A stretch of 64,000 bases of DNA, taken from the NCBI RefSeq assembly GCF_004123295.1, contig NZ_SDMK01000003.1, forward strand, positions 475,757-539,756, written 5' to 3'. Under the pieces are notes generated by a model. The model did not search any database. It saw only the letters and a program-made list of their open reading frames with translations, and was not told the DNA's origin. Made by a program: the position numbers and the translations under genes. Every line of letters begins with the position of its first letter. Positions within the stretch are counted from its first letter, which is position 1. This stretch comes from Silvibacterium dinghuense (lineage in GTDB: Bacteria > Acidobacteriota > Terriglobia > Terriglobales > Acidobacteriaceae). This document shows positions 42,649 through 52,342 of this stretch, piece by piece.

Positions 42649-44757
42649 CTACTGCATGTCTGTAGTGCGGCCTTCGACGAGCGGCACGCCGAGCGCGCCC
42701 GGCGCAGGCATCTGCCCGGTGTGCTCCCACTCATCCTTGATGGCCTGCATGGCCATCGAGCGCTTGTGCCAGAGCTGCGCCGCAATGTCATACCGCACCT
42801 GGACATTGCCCAGCCAGAAAGGACGGTTCTCCGCCAGCCACGCATCGCTGTAAAGCGACTTCAGCAGCGTGTAACCGTCACGGATATCGTCGCAGCGCCC
42901 GTTCATGCCGCCGATCGAAGACAGCAGCTCGCGTACTTCCGTCGCATGCTTCTTATCTGCACGCATCGCATAGGCCTCGCGATAAGCCGCACTCATCTCG
43001 TCGGCAAGTTCGAACTTCTCGAGCGCGAAATCGATGCGCCGCGCGCCCAGCTCCATCGCCTTCAACGCGTCCTTCTCGGCGATCTCCGGTTCCGACTGTT
43101 CCACTTCTTCGATCAGCTCGACAGCGCGCTCCACATGCTGCCGCGAGCTCACCAGCTTTGGCCGTAGCTTCTCGAGCTCATCCTGCCCTTCCACCGTCCA
43201 CGGATCGAGCCAGAAGGCCTTGTCGCTCGTATCCACATCCTTCTGCGCCGCGATCAGCTCCTTCTCCGCCTCATCGATGCGTCCCGAAGGATCGCCGTAG
43301 AACTGCAGACCGAATGCGTTCTGATAGGCTGCCTTCTCAGCCGGAGCGGTCGCCACCGTCTGCGGCTGCCATGCGGCCACTGCGCCGAAGAGCACACCGA
43401 ACCAGTCCTGGTTGAAGAGCCCCTCGCCGTCGTCGTTCCATACCGTCAGCAATTCGCCGGTCGAGCCCAGGCGCTGGCCGCTCTCGGTAAAGCCCGCGAT
43501 GTTGTCCATCGCGTTCTCACCCAGCGGATACTGCATGCTCCAGTTCGCGTCGCCGGTCGCAACCCACGTCTCGATGCCTGCATTCTTAAAGGGCACGATG
43601 TTCTTGTCGTAGCTGTCCTCATGCCAGTAGACCCACGGCACCGCGATCATGTCCTTCGGAATGCGCTGCACCGCGGCCTCATCGCTCCACGCCACATCGC
43701 CCCAGAACAACAGTTTCCGATCGAGCGGCGCAAGCTCCTCGTGGATCTGCGCGAGGAAGTCCGCATAGACCGTGCCGAGTCCGCGCTTGTCCACATCGGC
43801 CTTGGTGCGCCCGGTGCCAAGGTCGAAGGTCTCATCCGCGCCCACATGCAGAAACGGTCCGGGGAACTCCGCGGCCAGCTGCGTGAACCAGCTCTTGATG
43901 AGCGGCAGCGTGCCTGGCTGCCCTGGAGCCAGCACGTTGCCGTTCGGCGTTTCCGCCACGTCGGCGTACTTGTCGTACTCCAGCACATGGTGCAGGTGCC
44001 CGAAGGCCTCCTGCTCGGGAATGATGGTGATGTGAAGTTTCTGCGCATACGCAACCAATTCCTTCACATCGGAGGGAGACATGGCACCACCGGGCAGCGC
44101 TGGCAACGGATTGCCCGGATACTGCACCGTGTTCTCGAAGTAGGGCGAGTAGACATTCCCCTTGAAGGCCGCGAAGATCTCGAGCTGATGCTTCTGGAAA
44201 GCCAGTGTCGGAACCGGTCCGCGAGAGAGATCGTCGTCGATGCCGCGATATTTCATAGCCGGCCAGTCGCGCACCGTGCCCAGCCACACTTTGGCATCGG
44301 CACCGCGGCCTTCGATCATCTGCTTCAGCGTCTGCACGCCGTAGAAGACGCCCGCGCCTGCCTCTCCAATCACGGCGATGCCATGCTTATCAGTGATGAG
44401 TACATAGCCTTCGGCCTGCATCGCGGCGTCGAAACTTAACCTGTTATCCGAAAGGATCTTCTTCGCATCGGCTGAGTCCGCACGCAGCAGCGTGATGGGC
44501 ACAGCATCGTTGCCGTGTTCTGCGATACCGTGTGATGCGAGAGATTCGCGAAGCTGCGAAGCGGCAAATTGATCCTCCGCATCCGCACCCGGAACCAAGA
44601 TTTCAGCCGCAGGAATCGGCTCTGTGCCCGAGGCATGCAACTCACGCGGAGCGGGTAGAACACGCGGCGCATCGCTCTGTGCGAAGAGAGGAGAAACGGC
44701 ACTCACGCCGAGAGAAAGACCAAGCAGAAGAAACCGAAGAGAGCGACAGCTTTGCAT
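42649..44757 (-). CDS. Exported beta-N-acetylhexosaminidase (GH20)
   Basis: Hydrolase removing terminal GlcNAc/GalNAc residues, 702 residues. A signal peptide (to about residue 27, SPLFAQ) precedes a GH20b-type N-terminal domain (AEILVPGADAEDQFAASQLRESL...GVFYGVQTLKQMI) and the TIM barrel. The catalytic Asp-Glu pair is in FLHVGADETFDLG, preceded by IIPEQEAFGHLHHVLEYDKYAD. A ~200-residue helical C-terminal region (from about residue 500) is longer than usual and acidic. The ATG at 44757 is used; a GTG two codons upstream is possible. It likely acts on chitin or peptidoglycan fragments. Confidence 0.88.
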   Translation of the reverse strand: MQSCRSLRFLLLGLSLGVSAVSPLFAQSDAPRVLPAPRELHASGTEPIPAAEILVPGADAEDQFAASQLRESLASHGIAEHGNDAVPITLLRADSADAKKILSDNRLSFDAAMQAEGYVLITDKHGIAVIGEAGAGVFYGVQTLKQMIEGRGADAKVWLGTVRDWPAMKYRGIDDDLSRGPVPTLAFQKHQLEIFAAFKGNVYSPYFENTVQYPGNPLPALPGGAMSPSDVKELVAYAQKLHITIIPEQEAFGHLHHVLEYDKYADVAETPNGNVLAPGQPGTLPLIKSWFTQLAAEFPGPFLHVGADETFDLGTGRTKADVDKRGLGTVYADFLAQIHEELAPLDRKLLFWGDVAWSDEAAVQRIPKDMIAVPWVYWHEDSYDKNIVPFKNAGIETWVATGDANWSMQYPLGENAMDNIAGFTESGQRLGSTGELLTVWNDDGEGLFNQDWFGVLFGAVAAWQPQTVATAPAEKAAYQNAFGLQFYGDPSGRIDEAEKELIAAQKDVDTSDKAFWLDPWTVEGQDELEKLRPKLVSSRQHVERAVELIEEVEQSEPEIAEKDALKAMELGARRIDFALEKFELADEMSAAYREAYAMRADKKHATEVRELLSSIGGMNGRCDDIRDGYTLLKSLYSDAWLAENRPFWLGNVQVRYDIAAQLWHKRSMAMQAIKDEWEHTGQMPAPGALGVPLVEGRTTDMQ

Positions 44758-44851
44758 CGACACCAGCCCGAAAGAAATAAACGTGCTGTTTTATTTGTAA
44801 ATGCTGAAGGACGGCCACTGCGGCCAAGCACGCACTTTGTCTCCGAAAACA

Positions 44852-44873
44852 GAAACGCACCCCGAAGGGTGCG
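44852..44873 (-). terminator. Terminator of the ribosomal operon
   Basis: On the minus strand CGCACCC-TTCG-GGGTGCG followed by TTTCTGTTTT, about 35 bp after the rplQ stop. It is the only clear hairpin-plus-U-tract downstream of the S10-spc-alpha run. Confidence 0.8.
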
Positions 44874-44906
44874 CCTCTGCTCCAGGAAAACCTGTGTGTG
44901 TGCGGC

Positions 44907-45380
44907 TTAGGCCTGCTCTTCGCCGCCTTCGGCCTGCTGCTGTTCGGCAAGCTGTTTCTGCAGCTCTTCGCGCTTCTTCTCGCGGACTTCGGCGCGCTTC
45001 TGGCGCTTCTCGTCCAGAACCGCCTCAGCACCCAACAGCTCGATGAACGCCTTCTCGGCGCCGTCGCCCTGCTGAAAGCCGGTGCGCACGATGCGCGAAT
45101 AGCCGCCGTTGCGGTCGCCGTAGCGCGGAGCCACGGTATCGAACAGCCGGGTCACAGCCTCACGCGTCTGCAGGAAGGCCAGCGCCTGACGGCGCGAATG
45201 AACGTCGCCCTTCTTGCCGAGGGTGATCAGCTTCTCTACGTGCGGACGCACCGCCTTCGCCTTCGCGACCGTGGTGTGTACGCGGTCCTCCAGCACAATC
45301 GAGGTCACCAGGTTGCGCAGCAGCGCACGGCGATGGCTCGTATTCCGTCCAAGTTTGAATCCTGCATTGCGATGACGCAT
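44907..45380 (-). CDS. rplQ: 50S ribosomal protein L17
   Basis: Large-subunit protein at the exit-tunnel face. MRHRNAGFKLGRNTSHRRALLRNLVTS is the invariant N-terminus. At 157 residues it exceeds the usual ~120 by a Lys/Glu/Gln-rich tail (VREKKREELQKQLAEQQQAEGGEEQA). Last gene of the alpha-operon segment, separated from rpoA by a 28+28-nt inverted heptad array. A terminator follows. Confidence 0.97.
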   Translation of the reverse strand: MRHRNAGFKLGRNTSHRRALLRNLVTSIVLEDRVHTTVAKAKAVRPHVEKLITLGKKGDVHSRRQALAFLQTREAVTRLFDTVAPRYGDRNGGYSRIVRTGFQQGDGAEKAFIELLGAEAVLDEKRQKRAEVREKKREELQKQLAEQQQAEGGEEQA

Positions 45381-45397
45381 GGCGTTTCTCTCTTATT

Positions 45398-45552
45398 AGG
45401 GCTCAGAGCTCAGGGCTCAGGGCTCAGAAATCACTTCCGTCCCGCGCATCTGGGCTCAATCCGCCAGTTAAATTATGTATTCCAAAACCTGCTTGGACTT
45501 TTAAGCCTGGGGCGCGGGGTTACTGAGCCCTGCGCCCTGAGCTCTAAGCCCT
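45398..45552. repeat. Inverted heptad array, AGGGCTC class (rpoA-rplQ gap)
   Basis: The left arm 45398-45425 is AGGGCTC, AGAGCTC, AGGGCTC, AGGGCTC. The right arm 45525-45552, read on the other strand, is AGGGCTT, AGAGCTC, AGGGCGC, AGGGCTC. The units correspond in order, including the variant second unit, with 26 of 28 positions matching. The centre is 99 nt. Confidence 0.92.
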
Positions 45553-45556
45553 CGTA

Positions 45557-46654
45557 CTAAAAACCCTCAGTCTCTCCCTGCAGGGCGATGTCGTCGTTCA
45601 GATCATCCTCTTCGTCATCGTCGAAGCGGTTGAAGCTGCTGGCCGCCAGCGTGGCCGAAGGCAGCACGGAGGTCGGTCCGGGCACGGCGTTGCCATGCTC
45701 GTCGATCTTCATGCCCAGCGAAAGGCCCATCTGCGCCAGGATTTCCTTGATCTCGTTCAGCGACTTGCGGCCGAAGTTCTTGGTCTTCAGCATCTCGGCT
45801 TCGGTCTTCTGAACCAGCTCGCCGATCGACTGAATGTTTGCGTTCTTCAGGCAGTTGTAGCTGCGGACGCTGAGCTCCAGCTCTTCGACCGAGCGGTTCA
45901 GGTTCTCGTTGCGCAGCTGCATGCGGCCTTCTTCGGCATGGCTCTCCGCTTCGATCTCTTCCTCGAAGTTGATGAAGATGCTCATGTGGTCCTTCAGCAG
46001 CTTGGCCGCCAGACCCACCGCATCGGCCGGCAGAACCGTACCGTTGGTCCACACCTCGAGCGTCAGCTTGTCATAGTCGGTGATCTGACCGAGACGCGCC
46101 GCATCGACCGTGTAGTTGACCTTGCGCACCGGTGAGTGCACCGAGTCGACCGGGATGAAACCAATACCAAGATCGGAGTCGAAGTTCTTGTCCGCCGAGA
46201 TATAGCCACGGCCACGCTTCAGGCGCATCTCCATATCGAGCTTGCCGCCTTCGCTGACCGTCGCGATATAGACATCCTTGTCGAGAATCTCCACGTCGCC
46301 ATCGGCTTCGATCATGCCCGAGGTCACCACACCCGGCTGCTCCGCGCGCAGATATAGCGCCTTCGGACCATCGCCGTTCAACTTGAAGGGAATCTGCTTC
46401 AGGTTGAGGATGATGTCGGTCGCGTCTTCCACGACTCCAGTGATCGACTGGAACTCGTGCAGAACGCCTTCGATCTTGACGGCCGTAACCGCAGCGCCTT
46501 CGATGGACGAAAGCAGCGTACGACGCAGCGCATTGCCGATGGTGGTACCAAAGCCGCGCTCGAAGGGCTGAGCGCTGAACTTGCCATACTTGTCAGTGAG
46601 CGTCTCCGCATCCACTGCAAGCCGCTTGGGTTTTTGGAATCCTCTCCAAAGCAT
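45557..46654 (-). CDS. rpoA: RNA polymerase alpha subunit
   Basis: A 365-residue subunit. The N-terminal assembly domain ([41 protein letters not shown]) is followed by a C-terminal domain with helix-hairpin-helix [39 protein letters not shown], the UP-element and activator contact. It is about 35 residues longer than E. coli alpha, mainly an acidic C-terminal tail ([22 protein letters not shown]). AAGGA is 7 nt from the ATG at 46654. Confidence 0.97.
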   Translation of the reverse strand: MLWRGFQKPKRLAVDAETLTDKYGKFSAQPFERGFGTTIGNALRRTLLSSIEGAAVTAVKIEGVLHEFQSITGVVEDATDIILNLKQIPFKLNGDGPKALYLRAEQPGVVTSGMIEADGDVEILDKDVYIATVSEGGKLDMEMRLKRGRGYISADKNFDSDLGIGFIPVDSVHSPVRKVNYTVDAARLGQITDYDKLTLEVWTNGTVLPADAVGLAAKLLKDHMSIFINFEEEIEAESHAEEGRMQLRNENLNRSVEELELSVRSYNCLKNANIQSIGELVQKTEAEMLKTKNFGRKSLNEIKEILAQMGLSLGMKIDEHGNAVPGPTSVLPSATLAASSFNRFDDDEEDDLNDDIALQGETEGF

Positions 46655-46779
46655 ATCGATATCCTTTTCCTGCACAGCGAGCGCCGCGAAGCATTCTGCA
46701 ACGGCTGTGCCTGGATCTCCCGTTAGGTTGAGTTGAACTACCCTGAACTTCTACTGCTCTTACAAACTTTGCCGGGTTG

Positions 46780-46825
46780 CCAGTTGTCAGTCCCCAGAAA
46801 ATCGACTGACAACTGACAACTGGTG
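46780..46825. repeat. Inverted heptad array, CAGT class (rpsD-rpoA gap)
   Basis: The left arm is CCAGTTG, TCAGTCC, CCAGAAA. The right arm from 46805 is ACTGACA, ACTGACA, ACTGGTG. Arms fold with only a 4-nt gap, so this is a compact hairpin. It ends six bases before the rpsD stop codon. Confidence 0.85.
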
Positions 46826-46830
46826 GCTGA

Positions 46831-47460
46831 TTACTTGCTGTACAGTTCGACGATCAGCTGCTCGTTGACCGGCAGGTTGACGTCCTCGCGCTTCGGCAGG
46901 GCGATGACCTTGCCCGAAAGAGCTGCACCATCGACCGTGAGCCATGCCGGAGCCGGCTGATGGCTGGCGAACTCACGCGAGCTCTCCACCACCGTCAGCT
47001 TCGCCGAGTTCGGACGGATCTTGATCTCGTCGCCCACGTTCACCTGGTACGAAGGAATATTCACCTTGCGGCCGTTGACCTCGACGTGACCGTGACGCAC
47101 GATCTGGCGGGCCTGGCGGCGCGAGCTGGCAAAACCGAGGCGGAACGCCACGTTGTCCAGACGACGCTCCAGCTGCTGCAGCAGGATCTCGCCGGTAACG
47201 CCCGGTGCCTTCGATGCCTTCTCGTAGTACTCACGGAACTGACCTTCGAGTGCAAAGTAAATACGCTTCGCCTTCTGCTTCTCACGCAGCTGCAGGCCGT
47301 AGCCCACAATCTTCGCCTTGCGATCGCGGCCGTGCTGGCCGGGGGCAAAGTTGCGCTTCTCGATGGGGCACTTCTCCCCAAAGCACTTTGCGCCCTTCAG
47401 AAAAAGCTTCGTGCCTTCGCGACGGCAAAGGCGGCAGACTGCTCCTGTATAACGTGCCAC
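46831..47460 (-). CDS. rpsD: 30S ribosomal protein S4 (zinc-binding form)
   Basis: Primary 16S-binding protein and 30S assembly initiator, 209 residues. The N-terminus has four cysteines, C9, C12, C26 and C31, the C+ zinc-ribbon form. The S4 RNA-binding motif ([44 protein letters not shown]) is intact. In many bacteria S4 represses its own operon translationally; no such mRNA site was looked for beyond the heptad hairpin downstream. Confidence 0.97.
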   Translation of the reverse strand: MARYTGAVCRLCRREGTKLFLKGAKCFGEKCPIEKRNFAPGQHGRDRKAKIVGYGLQLREKQKAKRIYFALEGQFREYYEKASKAPGVTGEILLQQLERRLDNVAFRLGFASSRRQARQIVRHGHVEVNGRKVNIPSYQVNVGDEIKIRPNSAKLTVVESSREFASHQPAPAWLTVDGAALSGKVIALPKREDVNLPVNEQLIVELYSK

Positions 47461-47560
47461 TTGTTTCTCCCATGGTTCGCCCGGCCTTGTGGACGAACAT
47501 CAATCATTTCTGAGGCCGACTGGTTTACACGCTGGCATGCGTTTTCATCCCAGTCCGAAA

Positions 47561-47781
47561 GCAGCTTTTAGCTGTTAGCTCCTAGCCTTTAGCTAGTGGC
47601 TTTCCACTACTCGCTGCTTTTACAACTGCTCGGCGAGAATACTCCACCGAACGCAGCAGGATGGAGTCAGCCGAAGCCACTCCATCCCACTTATTCTACC
47701 CTAATTTTCCACCGGATTTCCGCCCCGTGGCGATACCGTCTGTTCCTGAGCCTTTAGCTAGAAGCTAGGAGCTCATAGCTA
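47561..47781. repeat. Inverted heptad array, TAGCT class (rpsK-rpsD gap)
   Basis: Left arm 47561-47602: GCAGCTT, TTAGCTG, TTAGCTC, CTAGCCT, TTAGCTA, GTGGCTT (six units). Right arm 47754-47781: TTAGCTA, GAAGCTA, GGAGCTC, ATAGCTA. The centre is ~150 nt. It fills most of a 332-bp gap that has no gene. Confidence 0.88.
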
Positions 47782-47792
47782 TAGAAGCTGAG

Positions 47793-48206
47793 TTACACAC
47801 GGCGGCGCTTTGGAGGACGGCAGCCGTTGTGCGGAATCGGCGTCGTGTCGCGGATCGAGCGGACATCGATGCCGGCCGCAGCCAGAGCACGGACAGCCGA
47901 CTCACGGCCCGAACCGGGGCCGCTGACGCGAACGTCCACCGAGCGGAGACCATGATCGCGAGCCTGGTTGGCTGCGTTCATCGCCGCCTGCTGGGCTGCG
48001 AATGGGGTGCCCTTACGCGATCCACGGAAGCCGAGCGAACCCGAGCTCTTCCAGGAGATCGTGTTGCCCTGCGCATCGGTGATGGTCACGATGGTGTTGT
48101 TGAACGATGCCTGGATGTAGACCAGACCGTACGGGACATTTTTCCGTTCCCGCTTCTTAAACTTCTTGTTCTTGGCAGCCTTTCCGGCGCCCTGTGCCTT
48201 AGCCAT
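47793..48206 (-). CDS. rpsK: 30S ribosomal protein S11
   Basis: Platform protein of the 30S subunit near the mRNA exit, 137 residues. [52 protein letters not shown] and the C-terminal [18 protein letters not shown] are invariant. It starts 4 bp after the rpsM stop, so translational coupling is likely. The N-terminal basic extension ([21 protein letters not shown]) is longer than in E. coli. Confidence 0.97.
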   Translation of the reverse strand: MAKAQGAGKAAKNKKFKKRERKNVPYGLVYIQASFNNTIVTITDAQGNTISWKSSGSLGFRGSRKGTPFAAQQAAMNAANQARDHGLRSVDVRVSGPGSGRESAVRALAAAGIDVRSIRDTTPIPHNGCRPPKRRRV

Positions 48207-48210
48207 CGGT

Positions 48211-48591
48211 CTACTTCGTCGCTTTCTTCTTGCCCGCTACTGTACCCTTGCGCGGTCCCTTACGGGTGCGCGCATTCGTGTGCGTCCGCTGGCCGCGCGT
48301 AGGCAGGCCACGGCGGTGACGGATACCGCGGTAAGACTGAATGTCGATGAGACGCTTGATGTGCATGGTGACTTCCTTGCGGAGGTCGCCTTCCACGCTG
48401 CCACCCTGCTCGATGACCTGACGGATACGGTTAACCTCGTCCTCACTCAGGTCCTGGATCTTCTTGAACGGATCGACGTTCGCGAGTTCCAGAGTCTTGA
48501 GCGCACGCGGGGTCCCGATCCCGAAGATGTATGTAAGGCCAATCCGCGCCTGCTTGTTGCGGGGCAGATCGACGCCAGCTACACGTGCCAT
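48211..48591 (-). CDS. rpsM: 30S ribosomal protein S13
   Basis: Head protein of the 30S subunit contacting the P-site tRNA and L5, 126 residues. [25 protein letters not shown] opens the protein and the C-terminus is the basic [22 protein letters not shown]. The start at 48591 is set by this conserved N-terminus. First of the rpsM-rpsK-rpsD-rpoA-rplQ set after rpmJ. Confidence 0.97.
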   Translation of the reverse strand: MARVAGVDLPRNKQARIGLTYIFGIGTPRALKTLELANVDPFKKIQDLSEDEVNRIRQVIEQGGSVEGDLRKEVTMHIKRLIDIQSYRGIRHRRGLPTRGQRTHTNARTRKGPRKGTVAGKKKATK

Positions 48592-48789
48592 GCTTTTGTC
48601 CTTAAAGTTGCTTCCCTGCAGCTTCACCGCGGGAAGCGGTTAGGCCATCACCCATTGCTAAGTGACGGCAGTGTCGGAATCGGGGTTCATCGCAAGCCTT
48701 TCTACGGCTAACTAGCCCCTGCTCCTGGAATGATCCGAAGCCAGATTCCTTCGACAGCTCCAGCCTTTAGAGGTTTGAGAAAGGTGTTC

Positions 48790-48817
48790 TACACCCTATC
48801 CCCTACACCCTAAACCC
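48790..48817. repeat. Heptad array, single arm, TANNCCC class (rpmJ-rpsM gap)
   Basis: TACACCC, TATCCCC, TACACCC, TAAACCC in tandem, ending three bases before the rpmJ stop codon. No complementary arm is visible in the rest of the 229-bp gap. The same word occurs as a pair in the rplF-rplR gap. Confidence 0.85.
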
Positions 48818-48820
48818 TAA

Positions 48821-48934
48821 CTACCCCTGGCGCTGCTTGTGCTTTGCGTTCTCGCAGATCACACGCACCACACCGCGGCGGTGAATGACCTTGCACTTGT
48901 CGCAAATCTTCTTGACCGATGCACGAACCTTCAT
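48821..48934 (-). CDS. rpmJ: 50S ribosomal protein L36
   Basis: A 37-residue zinc-binding ribosomal protein, [20 protein letters not shown] then [17 protein letters not shown]. Ligands are C11, C14, C27 and H32 (C+ form). The length is exactly that of the family. Located between infA and rpsM, each gap filled by heptad repeats. Confidence 0.97.
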   Translation of the reverse strand: MKVRASVKKICDKCKVIHRRGVVRVICENAKHKQRQG

Positions 48935-48937
48935 AAA

Positions 48938-49094
48938 TCAGCTCCTAGCTTCTAGCTCTTAGCTATTAGCTTGTTTTGTGTGAGCGACTTAAAACGTCAC
49001 TCAACGAACAGCAAGAAAAACCTCAGTAGAACAGTACAACCCTGTTTCCCGGCAAGCCCAAAGCTAAAAGCTAGGAGCTAACAGCTAAAAGCTA
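48938..49094. repeat. Inverted heptad array, TAGCT class (infA-rpmJ gap)
   Basis: Left arm 48938-48972: TCAGCTC, CTAGCTT, CTAGCTC, TTAGCTA, TTAGCTT. Right arm 49060-49094: AAAGCTA, AAAGCTA, GGAGCTA, ACAGCTA, AAAGCTA. Five units each, 87-nt centre. The last right-arm unit contains the infA stop codon (49092-49094). Confidence 0.93.
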
Positions 49095-49310
49095 TTTGTA
49101 CCGGTACACAATGCGCCCGCGCGTCAGATCGTACGGGCTCAACTCGATCGCCACCCGGTCACCGGGGAGAATGCGGATGAAGTTCTTCCGCATACGGCCC
49201 GAGACATGCGCCAGCACCTGGTGCTTGTTCTCGAGCTCAACCTTGAACATTGCATTCGGCAGCGTCTCAAGGACCACTGCCATCACTTCAATCGCGTCTT
49301 CCTTCGACAA
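49092..49310 (-). CDS. infA: Translation initiation factor IF-1 (TTG start)
   Basis: A 72-residue OB-fold protein that occupies the 30S A site. [58 protein letters not shown] is the standard sequence. The conserved N-terminus SKEDAIEV follows a TTG codon (49308-49310), which is the only start fitting the family. No ATG is available in that position, and the Shine-Dalgarno is weak. It follows map by 49 bp. Confidence 0.95.
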   Translation of the reverse strand: MSKEDAIEVMAVVLETLPNAMFKVELENKHQVLAHVSGRMRKNFIRILPGDRVAIELSPYDLTRGRIVYRYK

Positions 49311-49359
49311 TCCGATTCCGTTTCTGCGGCTGGATTTTCGCCCGTGCCGCCCGCGCCTG

Positions 49360-50112
49360 CTACTGCGTCAAAATCATCGCGCCATCGGCGGTCACGGCTA
49401 CCGTGTGCTCGAAATGCGCGCTCAAACTTCCGTCCTGCGTCACCGCCGTCCAGCCGTCGCGCAGCACCTGCACCTCCGGCTTTCCCGCGTTGACCATGGG
49501 CTCGATGCAGATCACGATGCCCTCGCGCAGCTTCTGCCCTTTTCCGCGAGTGCCATAGTTGGGCACCTGCGGATCCTCGTGCAGGCGCGTCCCGATCCCA
49601 TGCCCTACAAAGTCCCGAACGACACTGAACCCGGCAGCTTCCACGACGTCCTGAACCGCTGCTCCCACATCCCCCAGCGTTGCGCCCGGCCGGACCATTT
49701 CGATCCCTGCCAGCAGCGAAGCCTCGGTCACATCCAGCAGCTTCTGGGTCTTCGGATCGACCTTGCTGCCGACCGCCACAGACATCGCCGAATCACCGTA
49801 AAAACCATCGATGATCACGCCCGTGTCGATCGAAACCACATCTCCGTCGCGCAGAACCCTCTTCTCCGACGGAATCCCGTGCACCACCTCTTCATTCACC
49901 GAGGTGCAAAGAACGCACGGATAACCACGGTATCCCTGGAATGCCGGCCTGGCTCCGATCTCCTTGATCTTCGCCGCTGCCGCATCTTCGAGATCCCGCG
50001 TCGTCGCACCTGCCACCACAAACGGCCGCAGATGTTCCAGCACTGCACGGACGGCCTGTCCGCTGCGCCGCATCTTTTCAATCTCCTGCGGCGTCTTGAT
50101 GATGATCGCCAT
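49360..50112 (-). CDS. map: Methionine aminopeptidase, type I
   Basis: Removes initiator Met from nascent proteins, 250 residues. The five metal ligands of the pita-bread fold are in [17 protein letters not shown] (two Asp), [16 protein letters not shown] (His), CIEPMV (Glu) and HFEHTVAV (Glu). The placement after secY-adk and before infA is the classic spc/alpha junction. It starts 5 bp after the adk stop. Confidence 0.97.
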   Translation of the reverse strand: MAIIIKTPQEIEKMRRSGQAVRAVLEHLRPFVVAGATTRDLEDAAAAKIKEIGARPAFQGYRGYPCVLCTSVNEEVVHGIPSEKRVLRDGDVVSIDTGVIIDGFYGDSAMSVAVGSKVDPKTQKLLDVTEASLLAGIEMVRPGATLGDVGAAVQDVVEAAGFSVVRDFVGHGIGTRLHEDPQVPNYGTRGKGQKLREGIVICIEPMVNAGKPEVQVLRDGWTAVTQDGSLSAHFEHTVAVTADGAMILTQ

Positions 50113-50117
50113 GCGCC

Positions 50118-50837
50118 TTACTTCACCCTCATGCGCACGACGGCGCTTACTACGGCGGAGGTCACGTCGCTCACAGCCAGCTCGCCATCCACTTCGGCAA
50201 ACCGTCCCAGCGCGCGATAATGCTCCACCACCGGAGCCGTAAGCGCGTTATAGGCGCGCATCCGCTCCTCGAAAACCTCTTCTGTGTCGTCGGAACGCCT
50301 GGTCAGCTCGGCGCCTTCGTTGTCGCAGATGCCTTCGACCTTAGGCGGGTGCAGATAGACGTTATAAATCGTCTTGCAGACAGGACACATACGCCGACCC
50401 GTAATACGGCGTAACAACTGATTATAGCCCACCTGGATGCTCACAGCAATGACAGGCAGCGCGCCCGCCCCGGCCGAGAGATGCGCATCGAGCCAGTCTG
50501 CCTGGCCAAGTGTCCGGGGGAAACCGTCGAGAATATAGCCTTTTGCCGTATCCGGCTCGAGCAGCCGGGCCGCGACCATCTCGTTCACCAGGTCATCCGA
50601 GACCAACTCGCCGCGATCCAGCACCGCCTTCGCGACTTTGCCCAGTTCCGTTCCCTGGCTGACATTCGCCCGCAGGATATCTCCAGTCGAGATCTGCGGA
50701 ATGCCCCACGCTGCTACCAGCTCCTTGGCCTGCGTGCCCTTCCCTACGCCCGGGGCCCCGAGGAGGAGAATCGGGCCGGGCTGAAACCCGGCCGGAGTCT
50801 CGAGGAGTGTCCCCGTCTGTGCCGCTGCTTCCGTCAC
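50118..50837 (-). CDS. adk: Adenylate kinase
   Basis: Catalyses ATP + AMP to 2 ADP, 239 residues including a 20-residue N-terminal extension. P-loop LLGAPGVGKGTQAKEL is at 25-40, AMP-site LDGFPRTLGQADWL, and a long LID with CPVCKTIYN...GICDNEG, suggesting zinc coordination as in Gram-positive Adk. The start is a GTG immediately after the secY TAA, so translation is probably coupled to secY. Confidence 0.95.
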   Translation of the reverse strand: MTEAAAQTGTLLETPAGFQPGPILLLGAPGVGKGTQAKELVAAWGIPQISTGDILRANVSQGTELGKVAKAVLDRGELVSDDLVNEMVAARLLEPDTAKGYILDGFPRTLGQADWLDAHLSAGAGALPVIAVSIQVGYNQLLRRITGRRMCPVCKTIYNVYLHPPKVEGICDNEGAELTRRSDDTEEVFEERMRAYNALTAPVVEHYRALGRFAEVDGELAVSDVTSAVVSAVVRMRVK

Positions 50838-52229
50838 TTACCAGGACCGCCTTCCGCGGACGCGTCCGCTGCGCGGCGAGAAGCCTTCATAGTGACGCAT
50901 GATGAGCTGCGATTCCACCTGGTTCACCGTGTCCATGGCCACACCCACCACGATCAGCAGCGAGGTACCGCCGAAGTAGAAGTTGAAGCCGAAGCCGTTG
51001 GTGATCCACAGCGGCAGGTGCTCGAAGAGCCCGCCCACCAGCGGCAGGTGGTTCAGGTGAATACCGGTGATCAGGAACTGCGGAATGATCGTGATAATGA
51101 TCAGGTACAGCGCGCCCACCAGCGTAATCCGGGTCAGGATGTCGTTGATGAAGTCCGAGGTCCGCTTGCCCGGACGGATACCGGGAATGAAGCCGCCGTA
51201 CTTGCGCATGTTGTCCGCAATATCGTCCGGACGGAACACGATGGAAATATAGAAGTAGGCGAAGAAGACGATCATCGCCATCTGAATCAGCTCATACCAG
51301 GGTTCACCCGGCTTCAGCGCGTCGAAAATACGTGCCAGCGGAGCTGAATTCTTGATGAAAGCCGCATTGGCGAAGAGCATCGGGGCCGAGAGCACGGAAG
51401 CGGCAAAGATGACCGGCATCACGCCGCCGGAGTTCACCTTGAGAGGCAGGTGCGTCGACTGGCCGCCCATCAGGCGGCGTCCGACAATGCGCTTGGCATA
51501 CTGCACCGGGATACGGCGCTCGCTGCGCTCGACGAAGACGATAAAGGCCACAACCGCGATCATGCCTGCAACCAGCAGGATCAGCGCCGGCACCGTGAAG
51601 GCGCCGAACTTCTGCGTCTTGGCCACATCGACCAGCTCGGCAATGGCGCGCGGCAGACCGGTCACGATACCGGCGAAGATCAGCAGGCTCATGCCGTTGC
51701 CGACACCGCGGTCGGTGATCTGCTCACCCAGCCACATGATGAAGGCAGTACCCGTGGTCAGCGTGATGACGGTCATCACGATAAAGCCGAAGCCCGGATT
51801 CAGCACCATGTTGTCGCTGGCCGTGCGCAGCGTAATGGCGATGGCCGCCGACTGCACGATACCCAGGAGCACGGTGAGATAGCGGGTCCACTGCGTGATC
51901 TTCCGGCGGCCCAGCTCGCCTTCCTTCTGCAGCTTGGCCAGCGGCTCATAGACGACAGTGAGCAGCTGGAAGATGATCGACGCGGTGATATAGGGCATGA
52001 TGCCCAGGGCAAAAATCGTCAGCTTGCGCAGATTGCCGCCGCTGAACATATCCACCAGCGCGAGCGAGGAGCCCGCCTGCTGATTGAAGAAGTTCTCGAG
52101 TGCTGCCGTGTTGACGCCAGGCGTAGGAATGTGCGCGCCCAGACGATAGACCGCCAGCATGGCCATGGTAAACAGCACACGCTTGCGCAGATCAGGGATG
52201 CGGAAGATATTCAGGAACTTCTCAAGCAT
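50838..52229 (-). CDS. secY: Preprotein translocase subunit SecY
   Basis: Channel-forming core of the Sec translocon, 463 residues with ten membrane helices. PDLRKRVLFTMAMLAVYRLGAHIPTPG opens the protein. The plug region follows TM1. The ERSERRIPVQYAKR cytoplasmic loop and the C-terminal RPDDIADNMRKYGGFIPGIRPGKRT (C5 loop contacting SecA) are conserved. Encoded in the spc segment after rplO. Confidence 0.98.
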   Translation of the reverse strand: MLEKFLNIFRIPDLRKRVLFTMAMLAVYRLGAHIPTPGVNTAALENFFNQQAGSSLALVDMFSGGNLRKLTIFALGIMPYITASIIFQLLTVVYEPLAKLQKEGELGRRKITQWTRYLTVLLGIVQSAAIAITLRTASDNMVLNPGFGFIVMTVITLTTGTAFIMWLGEQITDRGVGNGMSLLIFAGIVTGLPRAIAELVDVAKTQKFGAFTVPALILLVAGMIAVVAFIVFVERSERRIPVQYAKRIVGRRLMGGQSTHLPLKVNSGGVMPVIFAASVLSAPMLFANAAFIKNSAPLARIFDALKPGEPWYELIQMAMIVFFAYFYISIVFRPDDIADNMRKYGGFIPGIRPGKRTSDFINDILTRITLVGALYLIIITIIPQFLITGIHLNHLPLVGGLFEHLPLWITNGFGFNFYFGGTSLLIVVGVAMDTVNQVESQLIMRHYEGFSPRSGRVRGRRSW

Positions 52230-52342
52230 GAAGAAAACTCGCGGGAGGATTCGTAGGGGTTTTACACATCATACTGCCTCGCTGCACCCTCCGGAGAATC
52301 GGGAAGCACAGCGAGGCCAAAAGCGAATCACTCGCAGAAGAC
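52230..52342. other. rplO-secY gap with 9-bp hairpin
   Basis: GCCTCGCTG and CAGCGAGGC (about 52276-52315) enclose a ~21-nt loop. There are no heptad units here. Confidence 0.6.
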
